Assembly: GCA_019416265.1 (NCBI GenBank)
Contig: DXXQ01000183.1
Coordinates: 1 to 33,264, forward strand
DNA length: 33,264 bases
From: Clostridiales bacterium
Lineage (GTDB): Bacteria; Bacillota; Clostridia; Lachnospirales; Lachnospiraceae
Direction: 5' to 3'
In this document: in pieces, positions 20,732 through 29,229 of the stretch
How positions within the stretch are numbered: the first letter of the stretch is position 1
Layout of the letters: the number at the start of each line of letters is the position of its first letter
Program-made: the position numbers and the translations under genes
Notes under the pieces: generated by a model
The model's input: only the letters and a program-made list of their open reading frames with translations
What the model was told of the DNA's origin: nothing
Database searches by the model: none

Positions 20732-22066
20732 ATGTCTTATACTGAAGAGGTATACGAAAGAGTAGTTGCACAGAATCCAAACGAGCCGGAATTCCATCAG
20801 GCTGTTAAAGAAGTTCTGGATTCTCTGAAAGTTGTAATTGACCGAAACGAAGAAGAATACCGCAGACTTTCTATTCTGGAACGCCTGGTTGAGCCGGAAA
20901 GAATCATCTCCTTCCGTGTTCCGTGGGTTGACGATAACGGTACTGTACAGATCAATAAAGGCTACCGTGTTCAGTTCAACAGCGCGATCGGACCTTACAA
21001 AGGAGGCTTACGCTTCCATCCATCTGTAAACCAGGGTATTCTGAAATTTCTTGGATTTGAGCAGACATTCAAAAACTCACTGACAGGTCTCCCTATCGGC
21101 GGCGGCAAGGGCGGTTCCAACTTTGACCCGAAGGGCAAGTCCGACAGAGAGGTTATGGCATTCTGCCAGAGCTTCATGACTGAGTTATTCAAATATATCG
21201 GCGCTGACCAGGACGTTCCTGCCGGCGATATCGGCGTAGGCGCACGTGAGGTAGGCTATCTTTACGGCCAGTATAAACGTCTTACAGGTCTTTATGAGGG
21301 CGTTCTTACAGGTAAGGGCTTAACCTACGGCGGTTCCCTTGTCCGCAAGGAAGCTACCGGTTACGGCGTTGTCTACATGCTGGACGAAATGACAAAAGCA
21401 CACAACGATTCCATCCAGGGCAAAACTGTTATTGTTACAGGCTCCGGAAACGTAGCGATCTACGCAGTAGAAAAGGTTACACAGCTTGGAGGCAAGGTTG
21501 TGGCAATGTGCGACTCCAACGGCTACATCCACGATCCGGAAGGAATCAACCTTGATATCGTAAAAGATATTAAAGAGGTGAAACGCGGACGTATCAAAGA
21601 ATACGCAGACCGTGTAGAAGGCGCATCTTACACAGAAGGCAAGGGCATCTGGAACATCAAATGCGATGTTTATCTTCCATGCGCAACCCAGAACGAGCTT
21701 GATCTGGACGGAGCCAAGGCTCTTGTTGCCAACGGCTGCAAATATATCGCAGAGGGTGCAAATATGCCTACTTCTCTTGAAGCTACCAACTATGTTCAGG
21801 AAAACGGCGTACTTTTCATGCCGGGCAAGGCTGCCAATGCAGGCGGCGTAGCTACCTCCGCTCTTGAGATGACACAGAACTCCATGAGACTTTCCTGGAG
21901 CGCAGAAGAGGTTGACGAAAAACTCCATACAATCATGAAAGACATCTTCAAGAAGGTTGACGAAGCATCCAAACGCTATGACATGGAAGACAACTATGTA
22001 GTCGGCGCCAACATTGCCGGCTTCGAAAAAGTTGTAGATGCTATGAAGGCTCAGGGTATTGTCTGA
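20732..22066 (+). CDS. gdhA: NADP-type glutamate dehydrogenase
   Basis: A 444-residue hexameric-type glutamate dehydrogenase that makes glutamate from 2-oxoglutarate and ammonia. Substrate-site motifs are GPYKGGLRFHP and the catalytic-Lys region LTGLPIGGGKGGSNFDPKGK; the Rossmann fingerprint is VIVTGSGNVAIYAVEKV. Length and LPIGGGKGG context match the bacterial biosynthetic (NADP) group; cofactor choice is inferred. GAGGAGG sits before the ATG. A strong terminator follows at once, so it is a single-gene unit. Codon use looks strongly biased, which suggests high expression. Confidence 0.95.
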   Translation: MSYTEEVYERVVAQNPNEPEFHQAVKEVLDSLKVVIDRNEEEYRRLSILERLVEPERIISFRVPWVDDNGTVQINKGYRVQFNSAIGPYKGGLRFHPSVNQGILKFLGFEQTFKNSLTGLPIGGGKGGSNFDPKGKSDREVMAFCQSFMTELFKYIGADQDVPAGDIGVGAREVGYLYGQYKRLTGLYEGVLTGKGLTYGGSLVRKEATGYGVVYMLDEMTKAHNDSIQGKTVIVTGSGNVAIYAVEKVTQLGGKVVAMCDSNGYIHDPEGINLDIVKDIKEVKRGRIKEYADRVEGASYTEGKGIWNIKCDVYLPCATQNELDLDGAKALVANGCKYIAEGANMPTSLEATNYVQENGVLFMPGKAANAGGVATSALEMTQNSMRLSWSAEEVDEKLHTIMKDIFKKVDEASKRYDMEDNYVVGANIAGFEKVVDAMKAQGIV

Positions 22067-22085
22067 TCCCCACCCTGTGCAAAGC

Positions 22086-22118
22086 AAATGCCCGGAGAAC
22101 TTACATCTCCGGGCATTT
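22086..22118. terminator. Terminator of gdhA (also convergent to nrdR)
   Basis: AAATGCCCGGAG (22086-22097) and CTCCGGGCATTT (22107-22118) form a perfect 12-bp stem with a 9-base loop followed by T-run. It lies 18 bases from the nrdR stop and can serve both directions. Confidence 0.9.
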
Positions 22119-22135
22119 TTAAATTCCAAAATTCT

Positions 22136-22585
22136 TTAATTCATAAATTTCTTAAGCTCATCCATAAAGGTACTCACATCTTTGAACTCTCTGTATACCG
22201 ATGCAAAACGCACATAGGCCACGGCATCAAGATCCTTTAAATGATTCATAACGATCTCGCCGATTTTTGTACTGGAGATCTCCTTCTCTTCTGTATTAAA
22301 GATCTCGCCTTCAATGGCATCTAACGTCTCCTCAATCTTCTCAACAGATACCGGCCGCTTATAACATGCCCGTAAAATACCTGTCTGAATCTTGGAACGG
22401 TTATACTGTTCTCTGTTCTGATCTTTTTTGATGACAGTAAGGGGAATCGTCTCCACCTTCTCATAAGTCGTAAATCTCCTGCCACAGTGATCGCAGAGAC
22501 GACGGCGGCGGATGGAATTCGTATCCTCCACAGGTCTTGAGTCTACCACTCTTGTATTTTCCTGATTACAAAACGGACATTTCAC
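22136..22585 (-). CDS. nrdR: Transcriptional repressor NrdR
   Basis: A 149-residue protein of standard length. The N-terminal zinc ribbon has C3, C6, C31 and C34 (MKCPFC, LCDHCGRRFTTYE), and an ATP-cone domain covers about 49-139 (VIKKDQNREQYNRSKIQTGI). NrdR senses ATP/dATP and represses ribonucleotide reductase genes. No classical NrdR box pair was recognised nearby. A promoter lies at 22659-22688. Confidence 0.96.
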   Translation of the reverse strand: MKCPFCNQENTRVVDSRPVEDTNSIRRRRLCDHCGRRFTTYEKVETIPLTVIKKDQNREQYNRSKIQTGILRACYKRPVSVEKIEETLDAIEGEIFNTEEKEISSTKIGEIVMNHLKDLDAVAYVRFASVYREFKDVSTFMDELKKFMN

Positions 22586-22658
22586 AAAGGAGTCCTCCCT
22601 TCAGCAAATCCTGCCGCCTGTTTCGCTGCAGCAGGTCAAATTTATGTAATACATATCA

Positions 22659-22688
22659 ATTATACTTTATTTTACATATCTGTGTCAA
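22659..22688 (-). promoter_or_regulatory. Promoter of nrdR
   Basis: On the minus strand TTGACA (22688-22683) and TATAAT (22664-22659) with an 18-base spacer. A small ATGTAATACAT palindrome lies just downstream, around 22644-22654. Confidence 0.6.
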
Positions 22689-22747
22689 TAAAAGGACTTG
22701 CATATTTTATCTAATATGCACATAAATTTCATAAAAAAGAGATTTTT

Positions 22748-23002
22748 ATGCGCATTTGTGACCTAAAGCAGAAAGAAATCATCAACGCCTGTACCTGCCG
22801 CAGCCTGGGCTGTCCCATAGATGTGGAATTTGACTGCAAGACCAACTGTCTCACAGCCCTGGTCGTTCCCGGTCCCTGCCGCTTCTTCGGGCTTTTCGGC
22901 AGGGAAAGCGAATTTATCATTCCCTGGAAATGTATCCGTCAGATCGGAGATGACATTATCCTGGTGGAAATCCAGGAAGAAAAATTCCTCCACAGGCAGT
23001 GA
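22748..23002 (+). CDS. YlmC/YmxH-family PRC-barrel sporulation protein
   Basis: An 84-residue protein opening MRICDLKQKEIINACTCRSL, then DVEFDCKTNCLTALVVPG and FIIPWKCIRQIGDDIILVEI, which is the PRC-barrel pattern of YlmC/YmxH proteins linked to sporulation in Firmicutes. Its location before sigG supports this. The ribosome site is weak (AAGAGA). Exact role is not known. It is divergent from nrdR. Confidence 0.88.
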   Translation: MRICDLKQKEIINACTCRSLGCPIDVEFDCKTNCLTALVVPGPCRFFGLFGRESEFIIPWKCIRQIGDDIILVEIQEEKFLHRQ

Positions 23003-23085
23003 TCCCTCCTCCGCTTTTTTCGGGGAACGCCCTCTTCTTCTCCTTTTTGTCAAGGGCTTTTATTTTTTATATTTTTTCCGAAAAA

Positions 23086-23115
23086 GTATATTTCTTCCCC
23101 CTGCGGCACATCATC
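23086..23115 (+). promoter_or_regulatory. Possible forespore-type (sigma-F/G) promoter of sigG
   Basis: GTATA (23086-23090), an 18-base spacer and CATCATC (23109-23115) resemble the forespore sigma consensus GHATR...CATNHTA, missing only the last A. It lies 67 bases before the sigG start. Transcription of sigG by sigma-F and sigma-G is known in Bacilli and Clostridia; this site is a visual match only. Confidence 0.35.
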
Positions 23116-23182
23116 TTTAGTAGCCGAAAACGTTACTGCTGATCAGGAAAACAGTAACCCAGAGATAAGGAGGATTCTAAAG

Positions 23183-23962
23183 ATGGCGCTTAACAAGGTT
23201 GAAATATGCGGAGTCAATACATCGAAGCTTCCGGTTCTTACTGCCGGGGAAAAGGAAGAGCTTTTCCGAAGGATCAATGAGGGCGATCAGGAGGCAAGGG
23301 AACTTTACATCAAGGGAAACCTGCGTCTTGTTTTAAGTGTGATCAAGCGTTTTGGAAACAGCAGCGAAAACCCGGACGATCTCTTTCAGATCGGCTGTAT
23401 CGGTCTGATCAAGGCAATCGACAATTTCGATACCTCTCTGAATGTAAAATTTTCCACCTATGCAGTTCCCATGATCATCGGGGAGATCCGGCGGTTTCTC
23501 AGAGACAACAACGCCATACGTGTCAGCCGTTCCCTGAGGGATATTGCATATAAAGCAATCTACGCAAAGGAAAACTATGTCAAACAGAATTTAAAGGAAC
23601 CTACTATTAATGAAATCGCCGAAGAAATCGGCATTGAAAAAGAGATGATCGTCTACGCCATCGACGCGATCCAGAGTCCCGTAAGTCTCTTTGAGCCTGT
23701 CTATACAGAAGGCGGAGACACGCTCTATGTCATGGATCAGATCAGCGACAAAAAAAACAAAGAAGACCGATGGATTGAAAATCTCTCTTTAAGAGAAGCC
23801 ATGCACCGGCTTCCGGAACGGGAGAAGCATATCATTGAGCTGCGCTTTTATGAGGGCCGCACCCAGATGGAGGTGGCTGAGGAGATCGGGATCTCCCAGG
23901 CCCAGGTCAGCCGCCTGGAAAAAAACGCCCTGAAATCCATGCGGAATTACCTCCGTCCATAG
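23183..23962 (+). CDS. sigG: RNA polymerase forespore sigma factor sigma-G
   Basis: A 259-residue sigma-70 factor. The N-terminal MALNKVEICGVNTSKLPVLT is diagnostic of sigma-G. Region 2 is NPDDLFQIGCIGLIKAIDNF, then FSTYAVPMIIGEIRRFLRDN; region 4 is the HTH TQMEVAEEIGISQAQVSRLE. Sigma-G drives late forespore genes, so the host makes endospores. AGGAGG precedes the ATG. No terminator was recognised in the 190 bases that follow. Confidence 0.96.
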   Translation: MALNKVEICGVNTSKLPVLTAGEKEELFRRINEGDQEARELYIKGNLRLVLSVIKRFGNSSENPDDLFQIGCIGLIKAIDNFDTSLNVKFSTYAVPMIIGEIRRFLRDNNAIRVSRSLRDIAYKAIYAKENYVKQNLKEPTINEIAEEIGIEKEMIVYAIDAIQSPVSLFEPVYTEGGDTLYVMDQISDKKNKEDRWIENLSLREAMHRLPEREKHIIELRFYEGRTQMEVAEEIGISQAQVSRLEKNALKSMRNYLRP

Positions 23963-24037
23963 AGCCTGTTCCGTACCGGAATGTCAAAACTTCTTTTCGG
24001 ATATGCAATGAGGACTGAATATCCGGCACAAATCCCA

Positions 24038-24066
24038 TTGACACCTTCTGCTTCCTATGGCAAAAT
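24038..24066 (+). promoter_or_regulatory. Possible promoter of the Cof-type phosphatase gene
   Basis: TTGACA (24038-24043), 17-base spacer, CAAAAT (24061-24066), a weak -10. It lies 89 bases before the ATG. Confidence 0.4.
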
Positions 24067-24154
24067 GAAAATATCCGATGCTTTTATGCCTCGGGGAATG
24101 TGAAAAACACATCAAAGAACCGGAAGGATTTTATACGAAAAGGATTAAAGAAAC

Positions 24155-24979
24155 ATGAACTATAAATTATTAGTTTTAGACATCGACGGAACCGCTACAA
24201 ATTCACAGAAACAGGTCACTCCCAAAACTCGGGCAGCCGTTATCCGCCTTCTCCAGGCAGGAATACCGGTGGCTATCGCCTCCGGACGCCCAACCCCCGG
24301 AGTTGCCCCCATTGCAGAAGAATTCGATTTCGGAGCTTACGGAAGCTATGCCCTTTGCTTCAACGGGGCAAAGATCATCAACTGGAAAACAAAGGAGCTT
24401 GTATACAGCAAGACGCTTCCGGCCTCCATTCCCAGAAGAGTTTTTGAAGACGCCTGTAAGTACGATGTAGGCGTCCTTACCTACGCGGAAGGAGACTCTG
24501 CGATTCTTGCAGGACGAAGACCTGACCCGTACACAGAAAAAGAATCTCAGATCTGCAATATTCCCATTGTGGACTGCAAAGATCGGTTTGTACAGCACAT
24601 CACCCATCCGGTGACCAAATGTCTCCTCACCGGAGACCCTGACATTCTCGAATGTATCGAACCTGTAATTGCAGACAAATACCGCTTTGAAGCCAATGTT
24701 TTCCGCTCTGAACCTTATTTTCTGGAGATCATGCCCCAGAATGTAGATAAGGCCTACTGTCTTTCCAGACTTCTCAAAATTCTTGGAATCAAGCGTGAGG
24801 AGATGATCTGCTGTGGCGACGGCTTCAACGACCTTACCATGATCCAGTATGCGGGAATGGGAGTTGCCATGGCAAACGCCCAGCAGGCAGTGAAGGATGT
24901 GGCAGATTTCATTACCCTGTCCAACGACGAGGACGGTGTAGAATATGTGATCCGCAAATTCTGGCCGGAGCTTTTCTGA
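24155..24979 (+). CDS. Cof-type HAD hydrolase (sugar/nucleotide phosphatase)
   Basis: A 274-residue HAD-IIB (Cof) phosphatase. Motif I is LVLDIDGTATNS, with an unusual Ala where most Cof proteins have Leu/Met after DGT; motif II is AIASGRP; motif IV is CCGDGFNDLTMIQYAGMGVA. The C2-type cap lies between about residues 85 and 185. Family members dephosphorylate sugar phosphates, FMN or PLP; the substrate cannot be read from sequence. AAGGA stands ten bases before the ATG. A strong terminator ends the unit. Confidence 0.93.
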   Translation: MNYKLLVLDIDGTATNSQKQVTPKTRAAVIRLLQAGIPVAIASGRPTPGVAPIAEEFDFGAYGSYALCFNGAKIINWKTKELVYSKTLPASIPRRVFEDACKYDVGVLTYAEGDSAILAGRRPDPYTEKESQICNIPIVDCKDRFVQHITHPVTKCLLTGDPDILECIEPVIADKYRFEANVFRSEPYFLEIMPQNVDKAYCLSRLLKILGIKREEMICCGDGFNDLTMIQYAGMGVAMANAQQAVKDVADFITLSNDEDGVEYVIRKFWPELF

Positions 24980-25001
24980 TCCTGTGATCTTATAACAGAA
25001 C

Positions 25002-25049
25002 AAAGGCAGCCGTTTTTCTCAGAAACCTGAGACAGAAACGACTGCCTTT
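25002..25049. terminator. Bidirectional terminator, Cof gene / YdjGH fusion gene
   Basis: AAAGGCAG and CTGCCTTT (25002-25009, 25042-25049) enclose CGTTT/AAACG and an inner CTCAG/CTGAG stem, with T-run after it on the + strand. The convergent leftward gene ends at 25057, so it can use the same hairpin. Confidence 0.85.
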
Positions 25050-25056
25050 TTCCTTT

Positions 25057-26892
25057 TTAAAACGAACCGCTGGAACCGCCGTGGGTGCTTCCGGAAGAGC
25101 TGGTATGGGTGGTACTTCCTCCTCCGTCTGAGAAATCGTTTTCCTTTGGCTTCGGTGTCCTGGTCACGTTGCTGTATAAATAAATATCGCTGCTTCCTGT
25201 CAGCTTAAGGCTTCCGGGTTTTATGTATTCGCCTGCATTTTTCTGTTTTCTGGCGCCCTTCATCTGCATTTTCATAAATCCGGTAATGATAAATGCAGCC
25301 AGAGCTCCTCCTGCCAGAGAGCCAAAAATCCACCAGACAGACAGGGGTTCCCTGGGAAGATTCCCTTCTCTGTAAGGCTCCCCGTTTTTCGCCTGTTCCA
25401 GGAACTCCCCGCAGAGATCTGCATAAACGGTGAAGGCTTCCATATAATCCCCCTCTGTCAGATAAGGACGGAATTTATCGGAAATATATTCCTGTCCGCT
25501 GTCTGTAAATGCTCCGATCCCGAAGCCTCTTGTAGACATCGCCCATTCCCTGTCGCCCATATCCACAAGAAGAAGGATCCCGTCATTGCCCTCTCCCATT
25601 CCATATCCATTGTAATCGTAGAAATCATCTGCGTAGGCAGTGACGTTTTTTTCTCCTGTATCCTCTGTGGTGACAATGGCTATGTCGCACTGATACTTCT
25701 CGCTGAGCTCATCCAGCTTCTCTTCCAAAGTCCAGCTTTCCTCTTCTGTGACAAGCTCTGCCCCGTCCACAAATCTCGGAAGCTGTCTCTCATCTGGAAT
25801 TTCCGCCCCAAGAACATTCACTGCGCTTGCGATCCCGTAAATAAAAGCCCCTGCTGCCACAGTAATTCCTGCAAACCACTTCCAGAACGCCTTTCTGTCC
25901 ACAGGAAGATCTCCTGTGAGCTTTCCCGTCTGCCCGTTCATGGCAAAGGTATACTTCTTTCCCTTCCAGACGGTGTTTAATATCCATACGGGATACAGGG
26001 CATATTTCAGTTCCCCCTTTGACAGAGAAATCCCGGTATGCTCCGGTATCACGCTGCTGTACCCCTTAACTGTATCGCGAAAGGCATCCTCTGTACTCTG
26101 GCGGATTCTTTCATTTGCCCGTTCCTCACAGGAGGAAGCCTCCACATCGTATTTGTCTGCAAAATATCCGGCAAGATAAGCTGTGTTAAAATCAGTGGCA
26201 TCCTTAAAATAAAAGGGTTCTATGGCTTCCATCAGGTCATCCGGCATTTTGGAGGAGCCGTCTGCCGGAACGTTTTCAAACCCGATCTCCCCTTCTCTTC
26301 TCACAGAGTACACGCTGGTTTTCGTGTAATTGTACTCGGAATCCGACCACATCCTTGTTCTGGTTGCCCGATACCGCACCTTTGCCTGTGCCTCGGCATC
26401 GAACAGCCAGAAGGGGACATAAATCCCCTTTATTTCCTCAATATGGTTTTCTTCTTTAAACACCCTGGGCAAAAGAGGCTTCTTCTGGATATGCTTCAGA
26501 TAGGCATTTTTCGCAGCTTTTTTCCCCAGCTTAAAGGGTATAACGTAATCGGGTCTGAGATCACCAGAAAAATTCTTTGCCACAAGTACGGGATTCCCGC
26601 AGTAGGGGCAGCTTGTGGCGCCGGTATTTCCGTCTCCCACAATTTCACCGCCGCAGGACTCACATGTATAAACCTTCATCCCCTCTGTTTCGCTTTCCTG
26701 CCATCTGGTGCCGCCGGAAGTGTCCCAGCTGATGTCGTCGTCCTTCTCACTGCTCACTTCTTCCTCATAGGACCTGACAGCCTCCACCTCAAATTCCGTG
26801 TCACAATAGGGGCATTTCATCTTCTGTACCTTACTGTCGAACTCCAGGGCTCCGCCGCAGGCAGGACATTTAAACTCTTTTAATTCCGCCAT
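25057..26892 (-). CDS. YdjG-YdjH-like fusion: double zinc ribbon, membrane helix and TPM domain
   Basis: A 611-residue protein. It starts with two zinc ribbons: C9/C12 with C27/C30 (KCPACGG, KCPYC) and C77/C80 with C95/C98. A conserved cytosolic domain like YdjG follows (PDYVIPFKLGKKAAKNAYLK...IYVPFWLFDAEAQAKVRYRA). A membrane helix at about 325-350 leads to a TPM domain (about 365-500: WTLEEKLDELSEKYQCDIAI, GILLLVDMGDREWAMSTRGF), then a second helix (VWWIFGSLAGGALAAFIITG) and a Ser/Gly-rich tail. In Bacillus subtilis YdjG (zinc ribbon) and YdjH (TPM) are separate and with YdjI recruit PspA to stressed membrane. Here they look fused, next to a YdjI-like SPFH gene. AGGAGGAG precedes the ATG. 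Confidence 0.85.
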   Translation of the reverse strand: MAELKEFKCPACGGALEFDSKVQKMKCPYCDTEFEVEAVRSYEEEVSSEKDDDISWDTSGGTRWQESETEGMKVYTCESCGGEIVGDGNTGATSCPYCGNPVLVAKNFSGDLRPDYVIPFKLGKKAAKNAYLKHIQKKPLLPRVFKEENHIEEIKGIYVPFWLFDAEAQAKVRYRATRTRMWSDSEYNYTKTSVYSVRREGEIGFENVPADGSSKMPDDLMEAIEPFYFKDATDFNTAYLAGYFADKYDVEASSCEERANERIRQSTEDAFRDTVKGYSSVIPEHTGISLSKGELKYALYPVWILNTVWKGKKYTFAMNGQTGKLTGDLPVDRKAFWKWFAGITVAAGAFIYGIASAVNVLGAEIPDERQLPRFVDGAELVTEEESWTLEEKLDELSEKYQCDIAIVTTEDTGEKNVTAYADDFYDYNGYGMGEGNDGILLLVDMGDREWAMSTRGFGIGAFTDSGQEYISDKFRPYLTEGDYMEAFTVYADLCGEFLEQAKNGEPYREGNLPREPLSVWWIFGSLAGGALAAFIITGFMKMQMKGARKQKNAGEYIKPGSLKLTGSSDIYLYSNVTRTPKPKENDFSDGGGSTTHTSSSGSTHGGSSGSF

Positions 26893-26908
26893 TTACACTC
26901 CTCCTGCC

Positions 26909-28093
26909 TTAAACCAAGGGTCTGGGACTTCCGCACTCAGAACAGAATTTTCCCTTGTTTACCGCTCCGCAGCTGCATCTCCAGGGCTGGTTCAGCAAAG
27001 GATTTTGCTGTCCGCATTCCGAACAGAATTTTCCCGTGTTTCGTGTTCCGCAGGAGCACTGCCATGTGCCGGACTGCTGTGCCTGCTGAGCTCCCATCTG
27101 ATAAAGCTCCTGAAGGTTCACTCCTCCCGCCTGATTCGCCATGCCCATTCCCATAAAGCCGGTCATGGCTCCTGCCGAATTGGAGGCTGCTGCCTTCATA
27201 GCATCCGCCTGTGCCCCTGCAAGATTGGCCGCCGCCATTGCCGGATCCCGGAACATGGCGTTTTTCTGGGCAAATTTGATCATCTGGGCATCCTCCTCAG
27301 GAAGGGTGACAGAATTTAAGGCAATAGAAACAATGGAAAGTCCCCGCAGTTCTCTCCATTTCCCGCTGAGGGTCTGATTCATGGCGTCTGCAAGCTCCTC
27401 CACATGAGCCGGTATGGCGCTTGGACGGATTTCCAGCCGGGAAAGCCTGCCAAGAGCAGGCTGGAGCGCGCTGATAAATTCAGCCTTTAACTGACCTTCC
27501 AGCTCTTCTCCCGTATATTCCTGTTCCACATTTCCGCACACATTCATGTAAAACAGAAGGGGATCTTCTATTTTATAGGAATACACTCCGTTGCAGCGCA
27601 CGGATACGTCCAGGTCAAGACCGATATTTCTGTCAACCACCCGGAAAGGAACGGGATTTGCCGTTCCGAATTTATTGTCTATCAGTTCCTTGGTATTGAA
27701 ATAATAAACTCTCTGGTCTTTTCCTGTGTCGCCGCCCTGGAAAAACCGTTTTTTCACAGTTTCAAAAGTACGGAGAACTCCATCTCCCAGGCTTCCCTGA
27801 AAAATCGTAGGCTCTGACGAAGCATCGAAGGTGAATTCTCCCGGTTCTGCACAGACCTCCACAACCTTTCCCTGCTCCACAATGATCATACACTGGCCGT
27901 CCGCCACTGCAATTCCGGAACCGTCTGTAATAATATTATCGTTTCCCCTGTTTCCGGAAAAACGACGGTTCACCTGTTTGCGCCCTTTTGACACAAGGAC
28001 ATCCTTATCCATGGAGTCACAGTAAAAAAACTCTTTCCACTGGTCTGCCATAGTACCGCCTACTGCTCCCATTGCCGCTTTTATTAGTCCCAT
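26909..28093 (-). CDS. ydjI: YdjI-like SPFH-domain protein with two C-terminal zinc ribbons
   Basis: A 394-residue protein of the virion-core-protein-like SPFH group. Residues 1-260 hold the SPFH region (MIIVEQGKVVEVCAEPGEFT, VPFRVVDRNIGLDLDVSVRC, SIVSIALNSVTLPEEDAQMI). An Ala/Met-rich stretch follows (AAANLAGAQADAMKAAASNS). The end has two nearly repeated zinc ribbons, CSCGTRNTGKFCSECG and CSCGAVNKGKFCSECG. The protein probably oligomerises on the membrane and works with the fusion protein encoded 16 bases downstream. AAAGGAG precedes the ATG. The moaA stop lies only 43 bases upstream, so read-through from the moaA promoter is possible. Confidence 0.9.
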   Translation of the reverse strand: MGLIKAAMGAVGGTMADQWKEFFYCDSMDKDVLVSKGRKQVNRRFSGNRGNDNIITDGSGIAVADGQCMIIVEQGKVVEVCAEPGEFTFDASSEPTIFQGSLGDGVLRTFETVKKRFFQGGDTGKDQRVYYFNTKELIDNKFGTANPVPFRVVDRNIGLDLDVSVRCNGVYSYKIEDPLLFYMNVCGNVEQEYTGEELEGQLKAEFISALQPALGRLSRLEIRPSAIPAHVEELADAMNQTLSGKWRELRGLSIVSIALNSVTLPEEDAQMIKFAQKNAMFRDPAMAAANLAGAQADAMKAAASNSAGAMTGFMGMGMANQAGGVNLQELYQMGAQQAQQSGTWQCSCGTRNTGKFCSECGQQNPLLNQPWRCSCGAVNKGKFCSECGSPRPLV

Positions 28094-28136
28094 AGTAGTT
28101 CTCCTTTCTGTTGTCCGCTTTCTCTGTATCTGTCTG

Positions 28137-29111
28137 TCAGCCGCCGATCTGGGACATCATATGTTCTTCTCTGTGGGAGGTAACTCCCTCTGTAAACTGA
28201 TGGCTCAGAGGCTTCCGGCTGATGGCATCGCAAATGGCCTGCCTGATCTCCCGGTCAGATGCCTGTCCCCGCAGAAGGCTGCGGAGGTCGCAGCCCACAT
28301 CATACTGCAGGCAGGTTTTTAAATATCCCTGGGCAGTGATGCGCACCCGATTACAGGAATCGCAGAATTTATGGCTCATGGCGCTGATAAAGCCGATCTT
28401 CCCTTTAAAATCCGCAAACTGATAATAATGTCCCGGACCGTTTCCCAGCTTCTGGCTGTAACTTTCATATCTGCCGTAACGCTCTTTCAGCTCGGCCAGA
28501 ATTTCATCTTCTGTTTTGCAGATAAACTGACTGCCAAGGCCAATGGGCATCATTTCAATATAGCGCACATGTACCGGATATTTCTGTGCAAGCTGTGCAA
28601 GCTCCAGTACATTCTGCCCCTCCACGCCCATGGGGACGCAGTTGATCTTCAGGGGAATCTCCGGATATTTCAGCGCTTCCGCAAATCCGTTCATTACTTT
28701 ATCAAAATAATTCCTTCTGGAAATTTTCTCAAAGGCCTCCGGGTTCAGGGTATCCAGGCTTAAGTTAATACCGTCGATCCCTGCTGCAGCCAGACCCTCC
28801 ATTGTTTCTGTAAGAAGGATTCCGTTGGTGGTGATCGTCACCTGTTCAATGCCCGGTATTTCCTTGAGGCTTTTTACCAGCTCCACCGCACCCTTTCTCA
28901 CAAGAGGCTCCCCTCCTGTCAGCTTGATTTTTTTTATTCCTATGGATGCAAAAATTTCCGTCAGGCGGATAATTTCATCAAAGCTCAGAATTTCCTCATG
29001 GGATACCGGCTCCACCCCTTCCTCCGGCATACAGTAGACGCATCTGAGGTTGCATCTGTCTGTAATGGAAATTCTGATGTAATCAATCGTTCTTCCGTAA
29101 CCGTCTGTCAT
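28137..29111 (-). CDS. moaA: GTP 3',8-cyclase MoaA
   Basis: A 324-residue radical SAM enzyme for the first step of molybdenum cofactor synthesis. The SAM cluster is C20-x3-C24-x2-C27 (DRCNLRCVYC); the GTP-binding cluster is C250-x2-C253-x13-C267 (FCDSCNRVR, CLQYD); and the C-terminal GG (QIGG) needed for the reaction is present. All essential residues are intact. It lies alone without other moa or mob genes in the window. GGGAG precedes the ATG, and a promoter lies at 29152-29180. Confidence 0.96.
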   Translation of the reverse strand: MTDGYGRTIDYIRISITDRCNLRCVYCMPEEGVEPVSHEEILSFDEIIRLTEIFASIGIKKIKLTGGEPLVRKGAVELVKSLKEIPGIEQVTITTNGILLTETMEGLAAAGIDGINLSLDTLNPEAFEKISRRNYFDKVMNGFAEALKYPEIPLKINCVPMGVEGQNVLELAQLAQKYPVHVRYIEMMPIGLGSQFICKTEDEILAELKERYGRYESYSQKLGNGPGHYYQFADFKGKIGFISAMSHKFCDSCNRVRITAQGYLKTCLQYDVGCDLRSLLRGQASDREIRQAICDAISRKPLSHQFTEGVTSHREEHMMSQIGG

Positions 29112-29151
29112 TTTATAAAAACTCCCGTATTTTTTTCGTATATTGTCTTAA

Positions 29152-29180
29152 ATTATACCCTTTTTCCCAGAGAAAAGCAA
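29152..29180 (-). promoter_or_regulatory. Promoter of moaA
   Basis: On the minus strand TTGCTT (29180-29175) and a perfect TATAAT (29157-29152) with a 17-base spacer, about 41 bases before the moaA ATG. No Moco riboswitch was recognised in the short leader. Confidence 0.6.
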
Positions 29181-29229
29181 TTTTTATTTTTCTTTCCGGC
29201 AGCGAAAGCAGGGAGCCTTGCTGTCCTTA

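Noticed and set aside
24203..25003. Minus-strand open frame opposite the Cof phosphatase
   Set aside because: The + strand frame has all HAD motifs; the opposite frame has none and crosses the terminator hairpin.
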